A stretch of 64,000 bases of DNA from Salinilacihabitans rarus (GCF_024296665.1 NZ_CP100762.1:1984001-2048000); one strand, 5' to 3'; positions 19,697 to 28,761 are shown, counted from the first letter of the stretch. Made by a program: numbers and translations. The notes: generated by a model from the letters alone, not told the origin.

Positions 19697-20476
19697 ATGA
19701 ACGCGTTACTCGACGGAAAGGCGGCTGTCGTAACGGGCGCTGCGAGCGGGATCGGACGGGCGGTCGCGACGCGGTTCGCCGAGGAGGGAGCGAACGTCGT
19801 CGTCGCCGACGTACGGGAGGAGCCCCGGCAGGGCGGCACCCCGACCCACGAGCGGATCCGGACGGAGACCGACGCGGACGCGGCGTACGTCGACTGCGAC
19901 GTGACCGAGGCCGACGACCTGCGGGCCGCGGTCGACGCCGCCGAGGCGTTCGGCGGCCTCGACGTCATGGTCAACAACGCGGGCATCTTCGGCCCGATGG
20001 GGTCGATCACCGAGATTCCCTTCGAGGACTACCGCGACCTGATGGCGATCAACCTCGACAGCGTCTTCCTCGGCTCGAAGATCGCCGCGACGCGGCTCGT
20101 CGAACGGGGCGAGGGCGGCGCGATCGTGAACGTCTCGAGTCTCGCCGGCCTGCAGGGGTACGGCGAGATCGCCCCCTACTGCGCGGCGAAAGCCGGCGTC
20201 CGGAACCTGACGTACGCGCTCGCCGACGACCTCGGCCCCCACGGCATCCGGGTCAACGCCGTCCACCCCGGCGAGGTGGAGACGGCGCTGACGACCGAGG
20301 ACTTCCCCGTGGTCGGCACGGAGCAGGGCGAGGCCCTGAAGGCGACGATCCCGCTGCGAAAGCTGGGCCAGCCCGAGGACGTCGCCAACGCGGTGACGTT
20401 CCTCGCGAGCGACATGGCGGGGCACGTGACCGCCGAGTCGCTGCTGGTCGACGGCGGCGCCCGGAACACGAGCTAA
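19697..20476 (+). CDS. Short-chain dehydrogenase/reductase (SDR)
   Basis: 259 residues, classical SDR. The cofactor loop TGAASGIGRAVA is at about 12-23, DVTEADD at about 68-74, NNAG at about 93-96, the catalytic Ser in VNVSSLAG, and YCAAKAG (Tyr/Lys) at about 158-164. ADVREEP after beta-2 suggests NAD preference, since an acidic residue ends the strand. Substrate unknown. Its stop codon overlaps that of the convergent ATP-grasp gene. Confidence 0.9.
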   Translation: MNALLDGKAAVVTGAASGIGRAVATRFAEEGANVVVADVREEPRQGGTPTHERIRTETDADAAYVDCDVTEADDLRAAVDAAEAFGGLDVMVNNAGIFGPMGSITEIPFEDYRDLMAINLDSVFLGSKIAATRLVERGEGGAIVNVSSLAGLQGYGEIAPYCAAKAGVRNLTYALADDLGPHGIRVNAVHPGEVETALTTEDFPVVGTEQGEALKATIPLRKLGQPEDVANAVTFLASDMAGHVTAESLLVDGGARNTS

Positions 20477-21345
20477 CCTTCCGTGCGCGTGCGGATCGCC
20501 GAGGCCAGCCGGTCGTAGAAGTCCGGCTCGTACTTCGTCGCCGCGTCGATCGTCGGCCGGGCGTTCGTCTCGGCGACGACGGTGCGATCGTCCGCGACGA
20601 GCAGGTCGACCCCGAGAAACGGGACGTCGAGTTCGCGGGCGACCGACTCCGCGAGGTCGCACAACGGGTCGGGCAGTTCGACCCCCGTCGCCTCGGCGCC
20701 GCGGTGGACGTTGTGTTTCCAGCGGCCGCGCTCGCGGGCGCCCGCCGGCAGCCGCCGCTCGACCGCGCCGACGTACTCGCCCTCCAGAACCATCACGCGG
20801 TAGTCGACGGCGTCGGGGACGTACTCCTGGACGAGAAACGACTTGTCGCCGGTCGCGCGGTAATCGTGGACCAGTCCGAGGTAGTCACAGATCCCGAGAA
20901 AGGAGTCGAGGTCCGCGGCCTTCGCGACGCCGACGCCGCGGGTCGTCGAGTTCGGCTTGACGACGACCGGGGGCTCGAACCGCTCGAAGACCGCCCGGAG
21001 CGCCGACTCATCGACCGGACTCGACACGTAGACCGACTCCGGCACCGGGACGCCCGCGCGGCCGAGGCGCGCGAGCACGCCGGCCTTGTTGCGCGAGGTC
21101 GAGACCGCCTCCCGGCCGTTGAGCCACGGCACCCCGAGCAGCGCGTCCGCGACGCCGCCTTCCATCAGTCGCCCGGGGTAGACGAAGCCGACGTCGAACT
21201 CGTCGGGCGACCACGGCGCGTCCGCCCCCAGCGGGACGGTTCGTTCCCGTACGCGCACGTGTCGCGCCCGGACGCCGCGCTCCGCGAGCGGTTCGCGCAT
21301 TCGCTCGAAGGTCTCCTGTCGGTTGGCGACCGCGAGTTCGATCAT
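20473..21345 (-). CDS. RimK-type ATP-grasp ligase
   Basis: 290 residues with the ATP-grasp order. The STSRNKAGVLARLGRAGVPVPES entry helix is followed by VVVKPNSTTRGVGVAKA (glycine-rich loop), FLVQEYVPDAVDYRVMVLEGE, and the metal-binding VVAETNARPTID near the C terminus. RimK-like enzymes form amide bonds between an amino acid and a carboxylate; here the substrate is unknown. The gene is alone, convergent with the SDR gene. Confidence 0.85.
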   Translation of the reverse strand: MIELAVANRQETFERMREPLAERGVRARHVRVRERTVPLGADAPWSPDEFDVGFVYPGRLMEGGVADALLGVPWLNGREAVSTSRNKAGVLARLGRAGVPVPESVYVSSPVDESALRAVFERFEPPVVVKPNSTTRGVGVAKAADLDSFLGICDYLGLVHDYRATGDKSFLVQEYVPDAVDYRVMVLEGEYVGAVERRLPAGARERGRWKHNVHRGAEATGVELPDPLCDLAESVARELDVPFLGVDLLVADDRTVVAETNARPTIDAATKYEPDFYDRLASAIRTRTEG

Positions 21346-21378
21346 TCGGTCTCTCAGAGAGAGCGCGGGGGCAAAAAG

Positions 21379-21642
21379 CTACCAGCCGCGAGTCGTCCGC
21401 ACCGTCACATCGACGCCGCGGACCGCGCCGAGAGAGGCCCCCTCGAAGGTGACCGACTCGGTGGCGTCCGCTTCGAGGGTGATCGTCCGCGGTCCGGACG
21501 GCAGGTCGCCCTCGGCGCCGACGGCGACCTCGACCTCGCCTCGACCGCCGCCGTTGCGAATCTCCGCCTCGACGGTCGCCGCGTGCGCCCGGACGGGGCC
21601 GGGGCTGTCGGCCGGGAGAAGTCGAAAACGAGCGTGCCGGGC
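21379..21642 (-). pseudogene. Start-less remnant of a beta-domain (CARDB-like) protein
   Basis: Directly after the L10e stop, in the same frame, 87 sense codons continue to a TAG at 21379. They read as a plausible extracellular beta domain (RFRLLPADSPGPVRAHAATV ... FEGASLGAVRGVDVTVRTTRGW). No ATG or TTG occurs, and the first GTG codons lie in the last ten codons, so the whole cannot be translated alone. Codon choice and amino-acid composition look coding. It seems to be the 3' end of a lost gene left behind by a deletion. Read-through of the L10e TGA is unlikely. Confidence 0.5.
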
Positions 21643-22173
21643 TCAGGCGATCAGCTTCTCTTCGCCCCGCTCGACGACGATCCGACACGGCGGCGAGATC
21701 TTGTTGTAAGCGCGCCGGAAGGCGTCCTTGGCGAAGTCGGCGTCGTCGACGTCACACCAGACGGTAAAGAGGCGGTCGCCCTTCTGGATGCGCGCGGCGG
21801 TGCCGACGATCTTGCCGAACGCCTGCCGCATGCCGTCGGAGACGCGGTCCGCGCCCGCGCCCGTCGCCTGCTTGTTCTCCCGGATGACGTGGTGGGGGAA
21901 CTTCCGGAGGATCATCTTGTAGTTGCCCTCCCCGGCGTTCTTGAGCATGTGTCGGTTCGCCGAGAGGCGCGCGGCTTCGAGGCTGCCGTGGCGGATCTGG
22001 CACTCCTCCTCGACGACGAGGCTGATCTGGACCGGGTAGTCGTCCGGATCGGCACCGATGTCGCCCATCTTGTGCTGTGCGATCTTCGAGCCCGGGATGC
22101 CAGTAATGTACTCGCGGCGCGTGTAGGCCGGTTTACTGATCTCCCGGTACATGGAGGCGGGTTTGTCGGCCAT
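21643..22173 (-). CDS. rpl10e: 50S ribosomal protein L10e (uL16)
   Basis: 176 residues, archaeal/eukaryal form of L16. The N terminus [31 protein letters not shown] is typical, as are [32 protein letters not shown] and the C-terminal [13 protein letters not shown] region. A minus-strand CTTTATCC box at about 22206-22213 behind TTCGAAGG gives a plausible promoter. The gene stands alone. Confidence 0.97.
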   Translation of the reverse strand: MADKPASMYREISKPAYTRREYITGIPGSKIAQHKMGDIGADPDDYPVQISLVVEEECQIRHGSLEAARLSANRHMLKNAGEGNYKMILRKFPHHVIRENKQATGAGADRVSDGMRQAFGKIVGTAARIQKGDRLFTVWCDVDDADFAKDAFRRAYNKISPPCRIVVERGEEKLIA

Positions 22174-22323
22174 GGTTACTTACCCGAAGCGAAGCCTACC
22201 GAGCGGATAAAGCCTTCGAACCGTCCTTCCGACGGTACAGTTCGCCCCGGTCGCCGCCCGGAAACTCGGCGCGAAAATCGGCGGCGAACTCGCCACGTCA
22301 CGTCGTCGCGTCCGACGGCGCTC

Positions 22324-22551
22324 TCAGCGACGGGGCAGGTACTCGTCGCCGTCCCGTTCGACGAGGCCGGCGGTCGAGAGCGAGCGCACCACGCTCAGGA
22401 CGGAGAGTTTCTTCAGTCCGAGGACGTCGTTCAGTTCGTCGGCCGTGGCGCCGCCGGTGGCTTCGAGGTAGAGCAACACCAGTTTCGCGTGTGCCGACTC
22501 CACGTCGTCCGGCAGCGGGTCGATGCGGGGCGTGGCGAGTTGCTGTGGCAT
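22324..22551 (-). CDS. Small winged-helix DNA-binding protein
   Basis: 75 residues (MPQQLATPRIDPLPDDVES...). The segment HAKLVLLYLEATGGATADELNDVLGLKKLSVLSVVRSLSTAGLVERDGDEYLPRR is a full winged-helix unit of TrmB/MarR-like type with nothing else attached. Small stand-alone HTH proteins like this are widespread in haloarchaea. A GTTATATA box on the minus strand at 22578-22585 implies a near-leaderless transcript; an ATG two codons earlier (22557) is an equally possible start. Confidence 0.8.
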   Translation of the reverse strand: MPQQLATPRIDPLPDDVESAHAKLVLLYLEATGGATADELNDVLGLKKLSVLSVVRSLSTAGLVERDGDEYLPRR

Positions 22552-22727
22552 GGTCATCGAACCGCACCACGAACCCGTATATAACGGTATCCCCCACCGG
22601 ATAATAGCCGTGATAAGCTGTACCTACGTGATTATATCGATATCGAGGCGTGGTATCACGCGACGCGGTCGGGCCGCCACGCGACGATCCGAGGCGACGC
22701 CGTCGTACGGTCGCCGTCGTCGTCGTG

Positions 22728-22733
22728 TTTAAG
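22728..22733 (+). promoter_or_regulatory. TATA-like box of the M50 protease gene
   Basis: TTTAAG 25-30 bases before the ATG at 22758, consistent with a leaderless mRNA. Confidence 0.4.
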
Positions 22734-22757
22734 ACGGTTCCGCCGGTAGGGTTGTGC

Positions 22758-23921
22758 ATGAGGAGTTTCCGGATCGGGTCGCTGTTTGGCATCCCGATCA
22801 AGCTGGATCTGACGTTCTTGCTGGTCCTGCCCCTGTTCGCCTACCTCATCGGGGCACAGATCGTGCCGATCGTCGAGATTCTCAACGGCGAACTGGGCGC
22901 CGAGATTTCGGTCGACGCCGTCACCGACGGGCGGAGTCCGTGGGTGCTCGGACTCACGGCCGCGATCGGACTGTTCGTCGGGGTCGTCCTGCACGAACTC
23001 GGCCACTCGCTGACGGCCCAGCGGTACGGCTTTCCGATCGACTCCATCACGCTCTGGCTGTTCGGCGGCATCGCGGCGCTCTCGGATATGCCCGAGGACT
23101 GGCGCCAGGAACTCAACATCGCCATCGCGGGGCCGATCGTCAGCGTCCTCGTCGGCGTCGTCTCCTACGCCGCGTTTCTCGCGACGCCGGCGAGTTTCGA
23201 CGGCGTCCAGTTCGTCCTCGGCTACCTCGCCATGTTGAACGTCGCGCTGGCGGTGTTCAACATGATCCCCGCGTTCCCGATGGACGGGGGCCGAGTGCTG
23301 CGGGCCTTCCTCGCCCGGACCCGGCCGTACGCGAAGGCCACCCAGCAGGCCGCCGGCGTCGGCAAGTTCTTCGCGGTGGTGATGGGGCTCATCGGCCTGC
23401 TCGGCCCGAACATCCTCCTCATCGGCGTCGCCTTCTTCGTCTACATCGCCGCGTCGAGCGAGGCCCAGCAGGTGACGATGAAAGCCGCCTTCCAGGACGT
23501 CAGCGTCGCAGACATCATGACGCCGGCACGCGACCTGCACACGGTCTCGCCGGAGACCACCGTCGCCGAACTCGTCCGGCGGATGTTCACCGAGCGCCAC
23601 ACCGGCTACCCCGTCATCGAGAACGGCGACCTCGTCGGTCTCGTGACGCTGTCGGACGCTCAGGAGGTCAGGCCGGTCGAGCGCGACGCCTACGCCGTCG
23701 AGGAAGTGATGACCACCGACCTGAAGACGATCCCGCCGGAGGCCGACGCGATGACCGCCATCGAGCAGATGCAACGGGACGGCATCGGCCGCCTGCTCGT
23801 CGTCGACGCGCACGGCGGCCTCGTCGGCCTGATCTCGCGAAGCGACCTGATGACCGCGCTCAACATCATCCAGGAGAGCGGCACGTTCAGCCCCTCCGGG
23901 CAGAGTCGACCCGCGGACTGA
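22758..23921 (+). CDS. Site-2-type M50 metalloprotease with two CBS domains
   Basis: 387 residues from ATG 22758 (MRSFRIGSLFGIPIKLDLTF). Intramembrane protease: the zinc motif H79-E-L-G-H83 lies in a TM helix, and the second active-site motif NMIPAFPMDGGRVLRA follows near residue 165-180. Several further hydrophobic segments are present. From about residue 250 two CBS modules follow (VADIMTPARDLHTVSP...; VEEVMTTDLKTIPPEA...), which usually bind adenosine nucleotides and would regulate cleavage. Substrate unknown. Confidence 0.93.
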   Translation: MRSFRIGSLFGIPIKLDLTFLLVLPLFAYLIGAQIVPIVEILNGELGAEISVDAVTDGRSPWVLGLTAAIGLFVGVVLHELGHSLTAQRYGFPIDSITLWLFGGIAALSDMPEDWRQELNIAIAGPIVSVLVGVVSYAAFLATPASFDGVQFVLGYLAMLNVALAVFNMIPAFPMDGGRVLRAFLARTRPYAKATQQAAGVGKFFAVVMGLIGLLGPNILLIGVAFFVYIAASSEAQQVTMKAAFQDVSVADIMTPARDLHTVSPETTVAELVRRMFTERHTGYPVIENGDLVGLVTLSDAQEVRPVERDAYAVEEVMTTDLKTIPPEADAMTAIEQMQRDGIGRLLVVDAHGGLVGLISRSDLMTALNIIQESGTFSPSGQSRPAD

Positions 23922-24024
23922 CGCTCGCGGGCGCGGTTCTCGGCGCCCGACCGGTGTCCGTGTGAACGCCTGCGGTATCCCCCACGAAGATTCCCGCGGC
24001 TCACGGATTCGTTCGCCGCAGGAA

Positions 24025-24097
24025 GTCCGGGTGCGAGAATCGAACCCGCGTCTCAGCCTCCACAAGGCTGAAGGATAACCACTACCCCAACCCGGAC
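24025..24097 (-). tRNA. tRNA-His (GTG)
   Basis: The minus strand folds into a 73-nt tRNA with anticodon arm CAGCC-TTGTGGA-GGCTG. The acceptor stem has eight pairs, including an encoded G-1 opposite C73, the identity element for histidyl-tRNA synthetase. The T arm contains GGTTCGATTC. CCA is not encoded. A TATTTGAA stretch about 31-38 bases upstream may be the promoter. Confidence 0.96.
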
Positions 24098-24223
24098 GCG
24101 CTTGCACCCCTACGTAGTCCGGTCCAATTCAAATACGTTACGACTCCCGAGACGATGTGCGAACGCGTGGCGAGCGGTCTTTCGAGCGGTTTTTGCCTCC
24201 GGCGCGAGTAGCGTCGCCAACGC

Positions 24224-24679
24224 GTGGCCATCACCGACAAAATCTACGTCAAGAACCACCGCCAGCTCAGCTCCCAGCTCGAGACGAACGTCCCGAAGGG
24301 GGCGTTCAAGGGGGCGACGCTGGACCTCCTCTTTCAGGGCGAGGGCCTCGAGAAGCTAGACGACGCCACCCGCGAGCGGGTGCTCGACTTCGCCAGCGAC
24401 TTCCTCGACTGCGACTGCGACGACAACCCCTACTGTGGCTGTCCGGAGCGGAAGTTCATCCGGTACCTGCTCGAACTGCGCGCACAGGGGCTCGGCCCGG
24501 ACGCGATCGTCGACGTGATGAGCGACGACTACATGGTGTACGCCTACCCCGGCGACGTGCTCTCGTTTCTCGACGACGGGGTGCGCACGCTCGAAGCCGC
24601 GGAGGCGCTGGCGCGCGTCGACGGCGCCGACGAGAAGCGAGACGAGATCCGCCGGGCCAAGCGGGACCTCGCGAAGTGA
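24224..24679 (+). CDS. DUF5814-type haloarchaeal protein
   Basis: 151 residues from a GTG at 24224 (MAITDKIYVKNHRQLSSQLETNVPKGAF). The middle holds a compact cysteine cluster, CDCDDNPYCGCPERKF at about 65-80, likely to bind a metal, followed by a helical acidic region ending in a charged tail. I recognise it as the DUF5814 family, which is found in haloarchaea both alone and with helicase-like proteins; its role is unknown. No operon partner. Confidence 0.75.
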   Translation: MAITDKIYVKNHRQLSSQLETNVPKGAFKGATLDLLFQGEGLEKLDDATRERVLDFASDFLDCDCDDNPYCGCPERKFIRYLLELRAQGLGPDAIVDVMSDDYMVYAYPGDVLSFLDDGVRTLEAAEALARVDGADEKRDEIRRAKRDLAK

Positions 24680-24692
24680 CGGCCTCCGTGGG

Positions 24693-25097
24693 TTAGCGTA
24701 ACTGGTAGGGCTCGTCCGCGTCGTCGAGGTCGTCCAGCAGCAGGACCTCCTCTTCCTCGTCCTCCAGCCGGTCCCGGAGGTCCGCGACGTACCCCCGGTA
24801 CTCCTCGAGTTGCTCGCGGAGGTGCTCGGCTTCGAGTTCGAGGCGCTCGTGTTCGCGGACGAAGCTCTTTGGCACCTCGACCGTCGGCGGGAACGACGGG
24901 TCGTCGCCGTCGTCCGCGCCCCCCTCGAGTTCCCCCTCCGGGACGACGGCGACCCGGCCGTCGTGGTCGACGAGTTTGTCGACGTAGTCCCGGAAGACCG
25001 CGGACAACGAGATGTCCCGCTCCTCGGCGATCTCCTGGAGCGCCTCGAAGGCGTCCTCGTTCACCCGGAAGGAGACCGTCTTGTTCTTGTTGCCCAT
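24693..25097 (-). CDS. Ribbon-helix-helix protein with coiled coil
   Basis: 134 residues. The first 45 form a CopG-like ribbon-helix-helix: strand KTVSFRVNED, helix AFEALQEIAEERD, turn IS, helix LSAVFRDYVDKL. An acidic linker leads to a heptad-rich coiled coil (REHERLELEAEHLREQLEEYRGYVADLRDRLEDEEEE). Probably a DNA-binding dimer; no toxin gene neighbours it, so it is not an obvious antitoxin. Confidence 0.8.
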   Translation of the reverse strand: MGNKNKTVSFRVNEDAFEALQEIAEERDISLSAVFRDYVDKLVDHDGRVAVVPEGELEGGADDGDDPSFPPTVEVPKSFVREHERLELEAEHLREQLEEYRGYVADLRDRLEDEEEEVLLLDDLDDADEPYQLR

Positions 25098-25216
25098 GTC
25101 ACCCGCATCGGCGCGCGCCCCCTTAATGGTTCGTCAGACGACCGATCTGCGAGAGAGCGCCGCCCGCCTCCGCTTTCGAAGTGATTAACTCCGCGGGCGC
25201 CCCGGGAGAAGGTGGT

Positions 25217-26056
25217 ATGACGACACCGACTGCGACGCTCCCGAGCGGCGACGAACTGCCGCTCGTCGGGTTCGGCACGTGGGACATCGGCGGCGAGACC
25301 CTCCGCGAGGCTCTCCGCGCGGCGCTCGACGCGGGCTACACCCACGTCGACACCGCCGAGGGGTACATGAACGAGGACGAGATCGGCGAGGTGATCGCCG
25401 ACTACGACCGCGAGGAACTGTTTCTCACCTCGAAGGTGCTCCCGAAGAACCTCGCCTACGAGTCCGTCATCCAGTCCTGCGAGGCGTCACTGGAGCGACT
25501 CGGGACGGACTACCTCGACCTCTACCTGATCCACTGGCCCAACCCGGCGATCTCGCTGCGCGAGACCCTGCGGGCGATGGCCCACCTCCGCGAGGAGGGG
25601 CTGGTCCGCAACGTCGGCGTCTCGAACTTCAGCGCCTACCAGCTCAGCTGCGCCCACCACGTCTCGGACGTCCCGATCGCGGTCAACCAGATCGAGTTCC
25701 ACCCGTGGCTCCAGCGGCCCGACCTCGTCGAGTACTGCCACGAGACCGACACGGTCGTCGAGGCCGCCGCGCCGCTGGCGCGGACGGAGATTTTCGACGA
25801 CGAGGTCGTCCGGGAACTCGCCGACGAGTACGGGAAGACCCCGGCACAGATCGTCCTCCGCTGGGCGGTCGAGCGGGACGTCGTCGTCCTCCCGAAGTCC
25901 TCCTCGCCCGAGCACGTCCGGGAGAACCTCTCCCTCTTCGACTGGGAACTGGACGCAGCCGACCGCCGGCGACTCGACGAGCGCGACCGCGACGCCCCGG
26001 TGTACGATACGCGAGCGAGGGACTGGACCGGCGACGTCTACGGCATCTCGGAGTGA
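25217..26056 (+). CDS. Aldo/keto reductase
   Basis: 279 residues from the ATG at 25217. TIM-barrel NAD(P)H-dependent carbonyl reductase. It has VGFGTWDIG near the N terminus, the catalytic D-T-A-E-G-Y-M at about 46-52 (Asp and Tyr), LTSKVLP with the catalytic Lys, LDLYLIHWPNP with the catalytic His, GVSNFSAYQL, and the C-terminal VVLPKSSSPEHVRENL coenzyme-binding loop. Substrate not predictable. Stands alone. Confidence 0.93.
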   Translation: MTTPTATLPSGDELPLVGFGTWDIGGETLREALRAALDAGYTHVDTAEGYMNEDEIGEVIADYDREELFLTSKVLPKNLAYESVIQSCEASLERLGTDYLDLYLIHWPNPAISLRETLRAMAHLREEGLVRNVGVSNFSAYQLSCAHHVSDVPIAVNQIEFHPWLQRPDLVEYCHETDTVVEAAAPLARTEIFDDEVVRELADEYGKTPAQIVLRWAVERDVVVLPKSSSPEHVRENLSLFDWELDAADRRRLDERDRDAPVYDTRARDWTGDVYGISE

Positions 26057-26147
26057 CGGTCGGGCCCCGAAAACCGAATCGCGGACCGGCGCGGCCGCTG
26101 GCGGCGTTCCGTCGCGAAAACGGGGAGGTGGTGTGTCGAGTCGTCCG

Positions 26148-26774
26148 TCAGGCGGTCGCTTCGACGTCCTCGAGGCTTTCGAGCGCCTGAATGACGTCGC
26201 GACGGTAGTTCTCGACGGGCGAGTCGTACCGCTCGCGGGCCATCTGGGCGTACTCGTTGGTGGGGGCCGTGGACCCGCTTTCCGGCGCCTCCTGCTCGGC
26301 CTCCCACTCCCGGAACGCCTCGATGCGGTCGAGGGTGCGCTCGGCGGTCTCGACGACCCAGCGGTCGCGGACGTTCTCGTCGACGACCGAGATGGACTCG
26401 GGGCGCAGCGAGACGTTGATCGTGCCGTCGTCGGTCTCGTAGGTCCGGGGTTTGCCCACGATGGCGACGTACGTCGGCGGCTCGGCGTCGCGCAGGACGG
26501 CGGCGGCCTCGGGCTGGTACTGGCCGGCGTAGACGAAGAACGTCCCCGTCGGGTCGACGACCCGGCCGCGCCAGTACTCGCTCTCCTCGCCGACGTCCTC
26601 GGTCTCGGTGAGCGTGCCGACGACGAACACGCGGTTGGCACGCTCGCCGGTCGGGAGCAGCGCGTAGTTGGGCGCGCGCTCGTCGTCGCTCTCCTTGAAG
26701 GAGTACGTCGCGTCGTTGAACTCCGAGGCGAAGGCGCGCCGGGCGACTTCGCGGGTGAGTTGTGTCTGGCTCAT
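26148..26774 (-). CDS. rpap3: RPA-associated protein (Rpap3-like)
   Basis: 208 residues of the COG3390 family, encoded next to replication protein A in haloarchaea. An OB-fold-like central part (NRVFVVGTLTETEDVG...YWRGRVVDPTGTFFVYAGQY) is flanked by an N-terminal REVARRAFASEFNDATYSF segment and a helical tail. Starts one base after the rpa stop, so the pair is co-translated. In Haloferax volcanii Rpa3 and Rpap3 act together in DNA repair. Confidence 0.9.
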   Translation of the reverse strand: MSQTQLTREVARRAFASEFNDATYSFKESDDERAPNYALLPTGERANRVFVVGTLTETEDVGEESEYWRGRVVDPTGTFFVYAGQYQPEAAAVLRDAEPPTYVAIVGKPRTYETDDGTINVSLRPESISVVDENVRDRWVVETAERTLDRIEAFREWEAEQEAPESGSTAPTNEYAQMARERYDSPVENYRRDVIQALESLEDVEATA

Positions 26775-26775
26775 G

Positions 26776-27705
26776 TCACATCGACCTCGCTTTGATCAGC
26801 AGGTCCTCTGCGTCCGCCGGTCCGTCGAGTTCCTCGACGTCGTCGGCGAGGACGTACCGGCCGAAGGTCGGCCCCTCGACGCGGTAGTACGTGCCGACGA
26901 CCGCCGCGCGGATCTCGTCGGCGACGACGGTCGTATCCAGCGCGTCCATCGCCATCTCCTTGGCCTCCTCGAGACCGATGCCCGTCAGCGCCTCGGTGGC
27001 CTCGGCGTCGAAGATGACCTCGTGGGCGTCGATCCCGTCGTCGACGACGCCCTTGATCCGGAGGTCGAACTCGCCTTCGACCTCGCCGTGTTCGGAGCAG
27101 CGGCCGTTCTGGAGGACCCGGGTACAGTCCTCCGTCGGGCAGCGCTTGATGAGCCCCGACCCGCTCTGCATGGCGACGAGAGCGCCCTCGATCTCGCTCG
27201 TGTCGTCGCCGACCTCGATGTCCTCGTCGAGCTCCTCGATCACCGTCGTCGAGTTGAGTTTGACCGAGTACCGGCCCTGGTACTCGTCGGTGACGACGTT
27301 CCGGAGTTCGTAGACGCCGCCCTCATCGAGGCTCGGGAGGTCGGACTTGGCCCACTTGGTGAACTTGATCGTGCCCGTCGGGTCACCGATCAGCCCGACC
27401 TGCGCGATGGAGTCGCTACGGGGCTCCCAGAGTTCGATGACCTTCGCGGTGAGGTCCACCCACTGCTCCGGTTCGTCGATCTCCTCGATGTCGACGTCCT
27501 CGCTGCCGCCGCGGGCGATGTCCTCGCGGTCGAGGCCGGCCTCGTCGAGGTAGTGGTTGGTGACGCTGCGGCGGGCCTCGTCGATCGGCACCTTGTACTC
27601 GTCGACGAGCGTGTGCAATCGCTTCTCTACGTCCTCGACGTCGAGGTCGAGGTGCTCCGAGAACTGGTCGTGTACGTCTTCCGCGTGCTGTCGTAGCTCG
27701 CTCAT
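26776..27705 (-). CDS. rpa3: Replication protein A, single OB-fold plus zinc finger (Rpa3-like)
   Basis: Single-stranded-DNA-binding protein, 309 residues from the ATG at 27705. An N-terminal helical region precedes an OB fold (about 72-175, with KWAKSDLPSLDEGGVYELRNVVTDEYQGRYSVKL). Then comes a zinc finger C-x4-C-x8-C-x2-H (CPTEDCTRVLQNGRCSEH) at about 197-214. Length and one-OB layout match Haloferax Rpa3 and not the longer Rpa1. It is followed by its partner rpap3. Confidence 0.9.
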   Translation of the reverse strand: MSELRQHAEDVHDQFSEHLDLDVEDVEKRLHTLVDEYKVPIDEARRSVTNHYLDEAGLDREDIARGGSEDVDIEEIDEPEQWVDLTAKVIELWEPRSDSIAQVGLIGDPTGTIKFTKWAKSDLPSLDEGGVYELRNVVTDEYQGRYSVKLNSTTVIEELDEDIEVGDDTSEIEGALVAMQSGSGLIKRCPTEDCTRVLQNGRCSEHGEVEGEFDLRIKGVVDDGIDAHEVIFDAEATEALTGIGLEEAKEMAMDALDTTVVADEIRAAVVGTYYRVEGPTFGRYVLADDVEELDGPADAEDLLIKARSM

Positions 27706-27934
27706 GGCTTCCTCGCCTCCTCCTGTGTCTCGTCGGGAGGCATACCGCCTTTCGCGCCCGATACTATTTAAAGTGCCGCCACCGGAGCGAAAGTGAACGC
27801 GCCGGTTTCCGGCCGAAACCACGCGCCGGAACGGCGGTCCGGCGAGAGGGGGCGGGTGGGACTGAAACGGCGGCGAGAGGGGTCGCGGCCGGCGACGGGC
27901 CTATGTGACCGGCGCCCGAACCCACGGCGGAGAG

Positions 27935-28246
27935 ATGACGGACCGACGCGGGAACGGGATCGAGCGCGTCCTCCGTTCGACGTTCCGGGACGCGGGCCGG
28001 CGGTACGAGGAGTTTCGCCGCTCCGGCCAGTTCGAGGAGGCCCGCGAGGCCTACCGGAGCGCGAAGAACGCGAGCGGGCTGCCGACCGACGACGAGGGAC
28101 GGGCGAAGATCGTCTGTCGCCGCTACGCCGAGCGCCGGGCCGCGCTGCTGGACGAGGAGTATCGGCCGGCGTGTTACGAGGCGGGCCACCCCGACTGCGA
28201 GGGCTGTGCGGAGGACGTCCGCGAGGGTCGGATCGAGACCTGGTGA
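27935..28246 (+). CDS. Small conserved haloarchaeal protein (probably DUF7091)
   Basis: 103 residues from the ATG at 27935; a GTG ten codons earlier is possible. An amphipathic N-terminal helix (IERVLRSTFRDAGRRYEEFRRSG) precedes DDEGRAKIVCRRYAERRAALLDEEYRPACYEAGHPDCEGCAEDVREGRIETW. The conserved cysteines (C-x(n)-C...CEGC) suggest metal binding. Function unknown. Ends two bases before the convergent membrane-protein gene. Confidence 0.75.
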   Translation: MTDRRGNGIERVLRSTFRDAGRRYEEFRRSGQFEEAREAYRSAKNASGLPTDDEGRAKIVCRRYAERRAALLDEEYRPACYEAGHPDCEGCAEDVREGRIETW

Positions 28247-28248
28247 GC

Positions 28249-28761
28249 CTAGTCGGCGAGCCGCCGGTAGAGCGCGTCCGCGGCCGCCGGAAACGCCAGC
28301 GTCGCGACGAGGGCGACGACGAACGACAGGGCGAGCGCGGCGACCGGCGTCCCGAGCGCGCCCGCGACGGCCACGCCGCCGAACGCCGCGACGCCCAGCG
28401 CGAGGTTGAAGTAGCCGATCCGGAGGACGACGAGCGCGGGCGAGAGCGACACCCAGCCGAGCGCGTCGGTCCCCGGCGGGCACAGCAGGCCGCCGCGGAT
28501 CGCGGCCGCGACGACCACCGTCGTCGCCCACGCGACGAGCATCGCCGCCCTGACGCCGTAGAAGCGCGCGGCGGGCCGTTCGATGACGAGAAAGAGCAAG
28601 GGGAGAATCGAGACGGAGACGTCCGTGAAGACGTACGTCAGGTCGTGGAGGAACCGCCCGAACGCGGACTTCTCCGCGCGAATCAGCTGGCCGTATCCGC
28701 TCCACGTCCGCCGGCGGTTCGAGGTGGCCGTTCGCGTGTCGCGGGCCGAGTCGCGACCCAT
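28249..28761 (-). CDS. Four-helix integral membrane protein, unknown
   Basis: 170 residues from the ATG at 28761. A basic N terminus (RRRTWSGYGQLIRAEKSAFGRFLHDLTYVF) is followed by four hydrophobic segments at roughly 48-65, 73-90, 103-130 and 132-155. No catalytic motif seen. Similar short membrane proteins are common in haloarchaea without known role. Confidence 0.65.
   Translation of the reverse strand: MGRDSARDTRTATSNRRRTWSGYGQLIRAEKSAFGRFLHDLTYVFTDVSVSILPLLFLVIERPAARFYGVRAAMLVAWATTVVVAAAIRGGLLCPPGTDALGWVSLSPALVVLRIGYFNLALGVAAFGGVAVAGALGTPVAALALSFVVALVATLAFPAAADALYRRLAD

Noticed and set aside
21643-21645. Selenocysteine or programmed read-through at the L10e TGA
   Set aside because: L10e has full family length at the TGA, no SECIS-like context was seen, and haloarchaea are not known to use selenocysteine.
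19660-22584. 974-codon plus-strand open frame
   Set aside because: Arginine-rich shadow crossing SDR, ATP-grasp, remnant and L10e genes in the wrong frame.
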